Source of the DNA: Chloroflexota bacterium
GTDB taxonomy: Bacteria; Chloroflexota; Limnocylindria; Limnocylindrales; CSP1-4
Length of the DNA: 64,000 bases
Direction: 5' to 3'
Assembly (NCBI GenBank): GCA_019637815.1
Contig: JAHBUZ010000001.1
Location: 1-64,000, forward strand
In this document: in pieces, positions 60,639 to 64,000 of the stretch
Layout: the number at the start of each line of letters is the position of its first letter
Position numbering within the stretch: the stretch's first letter is position 1
Notes under the pieces: generated by a model
Seen by the model: the letters and a program-made list of their open reading frames with translations, nothing else
Database searches by the model: none
Told to the model about the DNA's origin: nothing
Made by a program: the position numbers and the translations under genes

Positions 60639-60712
60639 ACATCACGCTCCGGATACGAGGAGCGGGGGCGCCGGAACCGGCACCCCCGCCTGTGTTCGGG
60701 ATCGGATCCCGA

Positions 60713-62335
60713 CTACTGGACGACGGTCAGGTCGAGACCCTCGAACCACTTCCTGCTCAACTCGCTGAGCGTGCCGTCCTCGTGCATCGAGGCGATGATC
60801 CGGTCCACGGTCTCGACGAACGTGGCGCGATCCTCCACCTGGTTGTCGAACGCGGCCGCGAGCGACTCGTAGAACACCGGGTCACCGACCAGCACGATGG
60901 CGGTGCCGGCCTTGATCGCCTCGTCCACGGTGGTCGACGAGCTGAGCCAGCCGACGAAGTCGGTCCGGCCCGACTGGACGGCCTGTGCGCACTCCTGGTC
61001 GGTCCCCAGCGGGAACACCGTGGCACCGGCAGGTGGCGTGCCCGGCGTGGGCGCATCCACCAGATGGAGCGTTCCCTCCAGCCACTGCTGGTACGTGGTC
61101 TGGGACCCGACACAGATGGACTGCCCGGCGAGACCGTCGAGCGTGGTGATCCCCGATGCGGCCGTGGCCGTCATCTGGGCGGGCGTGTAGTAGTAGGGCC
61201 GAGTGAAGTCGAGGACCTGCTTGCGCTCCTCGGTGATGGTCATCGAGCCGACGCTGATGTCCCATCGGTCGTTCCAGCTGCCAGCGACCGTGAGGTCCCA
61301 GCTGAAGGTGGTGAACTCGATCTCGACACCCAGGCGGCGTGCGATCTCGCGGGCGACGTCGACATCGAAGCCATCGAACGAGCCGTCCGGGTTCTGGAAG
61401 GACTGCGGCCGGTAGTTCGGGTCGGTGTTCACGCGAAGCGTGCCGGACGCGATGACCCGGGCGAGCTGATCGCTCGCAGGTGCCTCGGTCGGGACAGGCG
61501 TCGGGGCCACCGTCGGCTCCGGGGTGGGCTCGGGGGTCGGGGCCACCGTCGGCTCGGGAGTGGGCTCCGGCGTCGGCTCCGGGGTGGGCTCGGGCGTCGG
61601 CTCCGGGGTCGGGGCCACCGTCGGCTCGGGCGTCGGCTCCGGAGTGGGCTCAGGCGTCGGGGCGACGGTCGGCTCCGGGGTCGGGACCGGCGTCGGCTCC
61701 GGCGTGGGCTCGGGCGTGGGCTCGGGCGTCGGGACCGTGGTGGGCTCGGGCGTCGGCTCCGGCGTGGGGGCGACGGTCGGCTCGGGCGTGGGCTCCGGCG
61801 TCGGGACCGGGGTGGGCTCCGGGGTCGGAGCCACCGTGGGCTCCGGGGTCGGCTCGGGCGTCGGCTCCGGGGTGGGCTCCGGCGTCGGGGCCACCGTCGG
61901 CTCCGGGGTGGGCTCGGGCGTCGGGACCGGCGTGGGGGCCTCGGTCACCACCGGGGTCGGCTCCGGGGTCGGGACCGGCGTGGGCTCCGGGGTCGGCGCT
62001 TCGGTCACCACCGGCGTGGGCTCCGGCGTCGGCTCCGGGGTCGGGACCGGCGTGGGGGCCTCGGTCACCAGCGGGGTCGGCTCAGGCGTGGGGACCTCGG
62101 TCGGGGCCACCGTGACGGCCGGCTGGCTCGCGACCGCCTCCGTGGGCTCGGGCGTCGGCTCGGGCGTCGGAGCCTCGGTGGGCTCCGCCGTGGCTGCGGC
62201 CGTCGGCGATGCGGCAGGTGGCGGTGTCGCGGGCACGGGCGTGGGCGTCGCCCTGGGGCTCGCACACGCTGCGATCACGAGCGCGACCGCGGCGAGCACC
62301 GCACACAGGAGCACGAGTCGGCTCCGCTGGATCAT
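60713..62335 (-). CDS. Polar amino-acid binding lipoprotein with a very long Pro-Thr linker
   Basis: 540 aa, GAGGAGGA upstream of the ATG. A lipoprotein signal ends at the lipobox VIAAC near residue 24. Residues about 28-305 are almost only Pro, Thr, Glu, Val and Ala in PTPEPTPEPTVAP units. The last 235 residues are a family 3 solute-binding domain: GTLRVNTDPNYRPQSFQNPD, FDGFDVDVAREIARRLGVEI, WDISVGSMTITEERKQVLDF and GQSICVGSQTTYQQWLEG. Most homologs have linkers of only 10-40 residues. The long stalk may let the domain reach across the cell wall. Confidence 0.9.
   Translation of the reverse strand: MIQRSRLVLLCAVLAAVALVIAACASPRATPTPVPATPPPAASPTAAATAEPTEAPTPEPTPEPTEAVASQPAVTVAPTEVPTPEPTPLVTEAPTPVPTPEPTPEPTPVVTEAPTPEPTPVPTPEPTPVVTEAPTPVPTPEPTPEPTVAPTPEPTPEPTPEPTPEPTVAPTPEPTPVPTPEPTPEPTVAPTPEPTPEPTTVPTPEPTPEPTPEPTPVPTPEPTVAPTPEPTPEPTPEPTVAPTPEPTPEPTPEPTPEPTPEPTVAPTPEPTPEPTVAPTPVPTEAPASDQLARVIASGTLRVNTDPNYRPQSFQNPDGSFDGFDVDVAREIARRLGVEIEFTTFSWDLTVAGSWNDRWDISVGSMTITEERKQVLDFTRPYYYTPAQMTATAASGITTLDGLAGQSICVGSQTTYQQWLEGTLHLVDAPTPGTPPAGATVFPLGTDQECAQAVQSGRTDFVGWLSSSTTVDEAIKAGTAIVLVGDPVFYESLAAAFDNQVEDRATFVETVDRIIASMHEDGTLSELSRKWFEGLDLTVVQ
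61490..62200. repeat. Low-complexity repeat tract encoding the Pro-Thr stalk
   Basis: About 700 bases of imperfect 6- and 12-base units (GGCGTCGGCTCC type on the plus strand) encode the stalk of the binding lipoprotein. The units are shuffled rather than one exact tandem array. Length variation between strains and assembly errors are likely here. Confidence 0.75.
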
Positions 62336-62480
62336 CGAGTCCTCCTCATCATTCCGATCGGTGCGCCCACGACCCTCCCGACCTGGGCGTCCGCAGGGTG
62401 CGGTTGTAGCACGCCCGGCCGTTCCGGGCAACTCCGGGCATGGTGCATCCTGGTCACGACTGGGTGGGTAGACTCGATGG

Positions 62481-63602
<1,122 letters not shown>

Positions 63603-63630
63603 CCGCCCGGATCACCCGACCACCGAAGGG

Positions 63631-64000
63631 CTACAGCCGGACGATCTCATCCATGTGGGGGATGACAGCGGTCCAGTCCAGCTCGTCCTCGATCCGGTCG
63701 GCGAGGACCCGGGCGGGGCCCGGCTCGCCATGGACGAGGAACACGCCCTTCGGTCGTCGGCTCGAGGTGCGCAGCCAGCCGATGATCTCGTCGGCATCCG
63801 CGTGGACGCTGAACGCCGGCAGGTTCACGACATCAGCGCGCACCCGGACGTATCGGCCGAGCATCTTGAGCTCACGCGCACCCGCCAGGAGGAGCTGTCC
63901 CCGGGTGCCCGCCGCCTGGTAGCCCACGAGCACCACGGAGCTGCGGGGATCCTCGAGGAACCGCGCGAGGTGATGCACGACCCGGCCGCCCGTGGCCATG
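63631..64000 (-). CDS. Beta-CASP metallo-beta-lactamase RNase, C-terminal part (runs off the right edge)
   Basis: About 122 visible residues. They include GGRVVHHLARFLEDPRSSVV, LVGYQAAGTRGQLLLAGARE, and FSVHADADEIIGWL, where the His-Ala-Asp motif is beta-CASP motif B/C type, then PKGVFLVHGEPGPARVLAD. These match the CPSF/Ysh1-like bacterial exo- and endonucleases (RNA processing). The catalytic HxHxDH part lies beyond the window. Confidence 0.85.
   Translation of the reverse strand, partial: MATGGRVVHHLARFLEDPRSSVVLVGYQAAGTRGQLLLAGARELKMLGRYVRVRADVVNLPAFSVHADADEIIGWLRTSSRRPKGVFLVHGEPGPARVLADRIEDELDWTAVIPHMDEIVRL

Noticed and set aside
61490..62200. Repeated short units looking like a CRISPR or minisatellite array
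   Set aside because: The units are codon repeats of a Pro-Thr-Glu linker in a clear coding frame, without conserved repeats separated by unique spacers.

Overview
The window is very GC-rich DNA (I judge about 70% G+C by eye; not computed) with tightly packed genes, strong GGAGG-type ribosome sites, many ATGA/GTGA start-stop overlaps and long Pro/Thr/Ala-rich tails. It carries an F420-dependent oxidoreductase, a mycothiol-conjugate-amidase-like deacetylase, HtaA-type hemin-binding proteins and PASTA/SpoIID envelope proteins. This suggests a chromosomal piece of a high-GC monoderm bacterium. My best guess is a soil or freshwater Chloroflexota (Limnocylindria/Ellin6529-like), with Actinomycetota as the alternative; this is inference, since no rRNA or universal marker is present. 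Two tRNA genes are present: Asp-GTC and Arg-CCG.

Layout. 1-5 kb: a left-truncated LuxR/SARP-type large regulator and an HD-GYP phosphodiesterase, with atypical codon use spanning both. 5-12 kb: housekeeping metabolism (PIG-L/Mca deacetylase, CapA-like protein, tRNA-Asp, threonine aldolase, DUF885 peptidase, orphan HisA-like protein), then an orphan RNA gene with its own promoter and terminator. 12-21.5 kb: a hemin acquisition island. Three minus-strand secreted proteins, one with two HtaA domains, stand divergent to hmuO-hmuT-hmuU-hmuV. Four of these proteins share one Ig-like module and two DtxR/IdeR-like palindromes lie in the control regions. 21.6-28.2 kb: tRNA-Arg followed by accessory DNA: an IS21-like end remnant, two PASTA-domain envelope genes each preceded by a tandem pair of a 51-54-bp leader repeat, and a scar of broken genes (DHFR-like, MocR, winged-helix).

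28-44.4 kb is an island of mostly small proteins: acidic disordered proteins, three Ala-rich helical paralogs, SRPBCC, PPC/DUF296, META and CHRD-like proteins, single-TM micropeptides, and an F420-dependent dehydrogenase. The content looks like a stress or desiccation gene bank, but no single gene proves that. 44.4-53 kb: type 5 uracil-DNA glycosylase coupled to a large GH13 amylase-like protein, a lysyl-oxidase-like secreted protein, and an overlapping NYN-nuclease/holB/acylphosphatase operon.

53-62.4 kb is transport: a complete livKHMGF branched-chain amino-acid importer, then on the minus strand a polar amino-acid importer whose binding lipoprotein has an unusually long Pro-Thr linker. The right edge holds a Rieske oxygenase and the C-terminal end of a beta-CASP metallo-nuclease.
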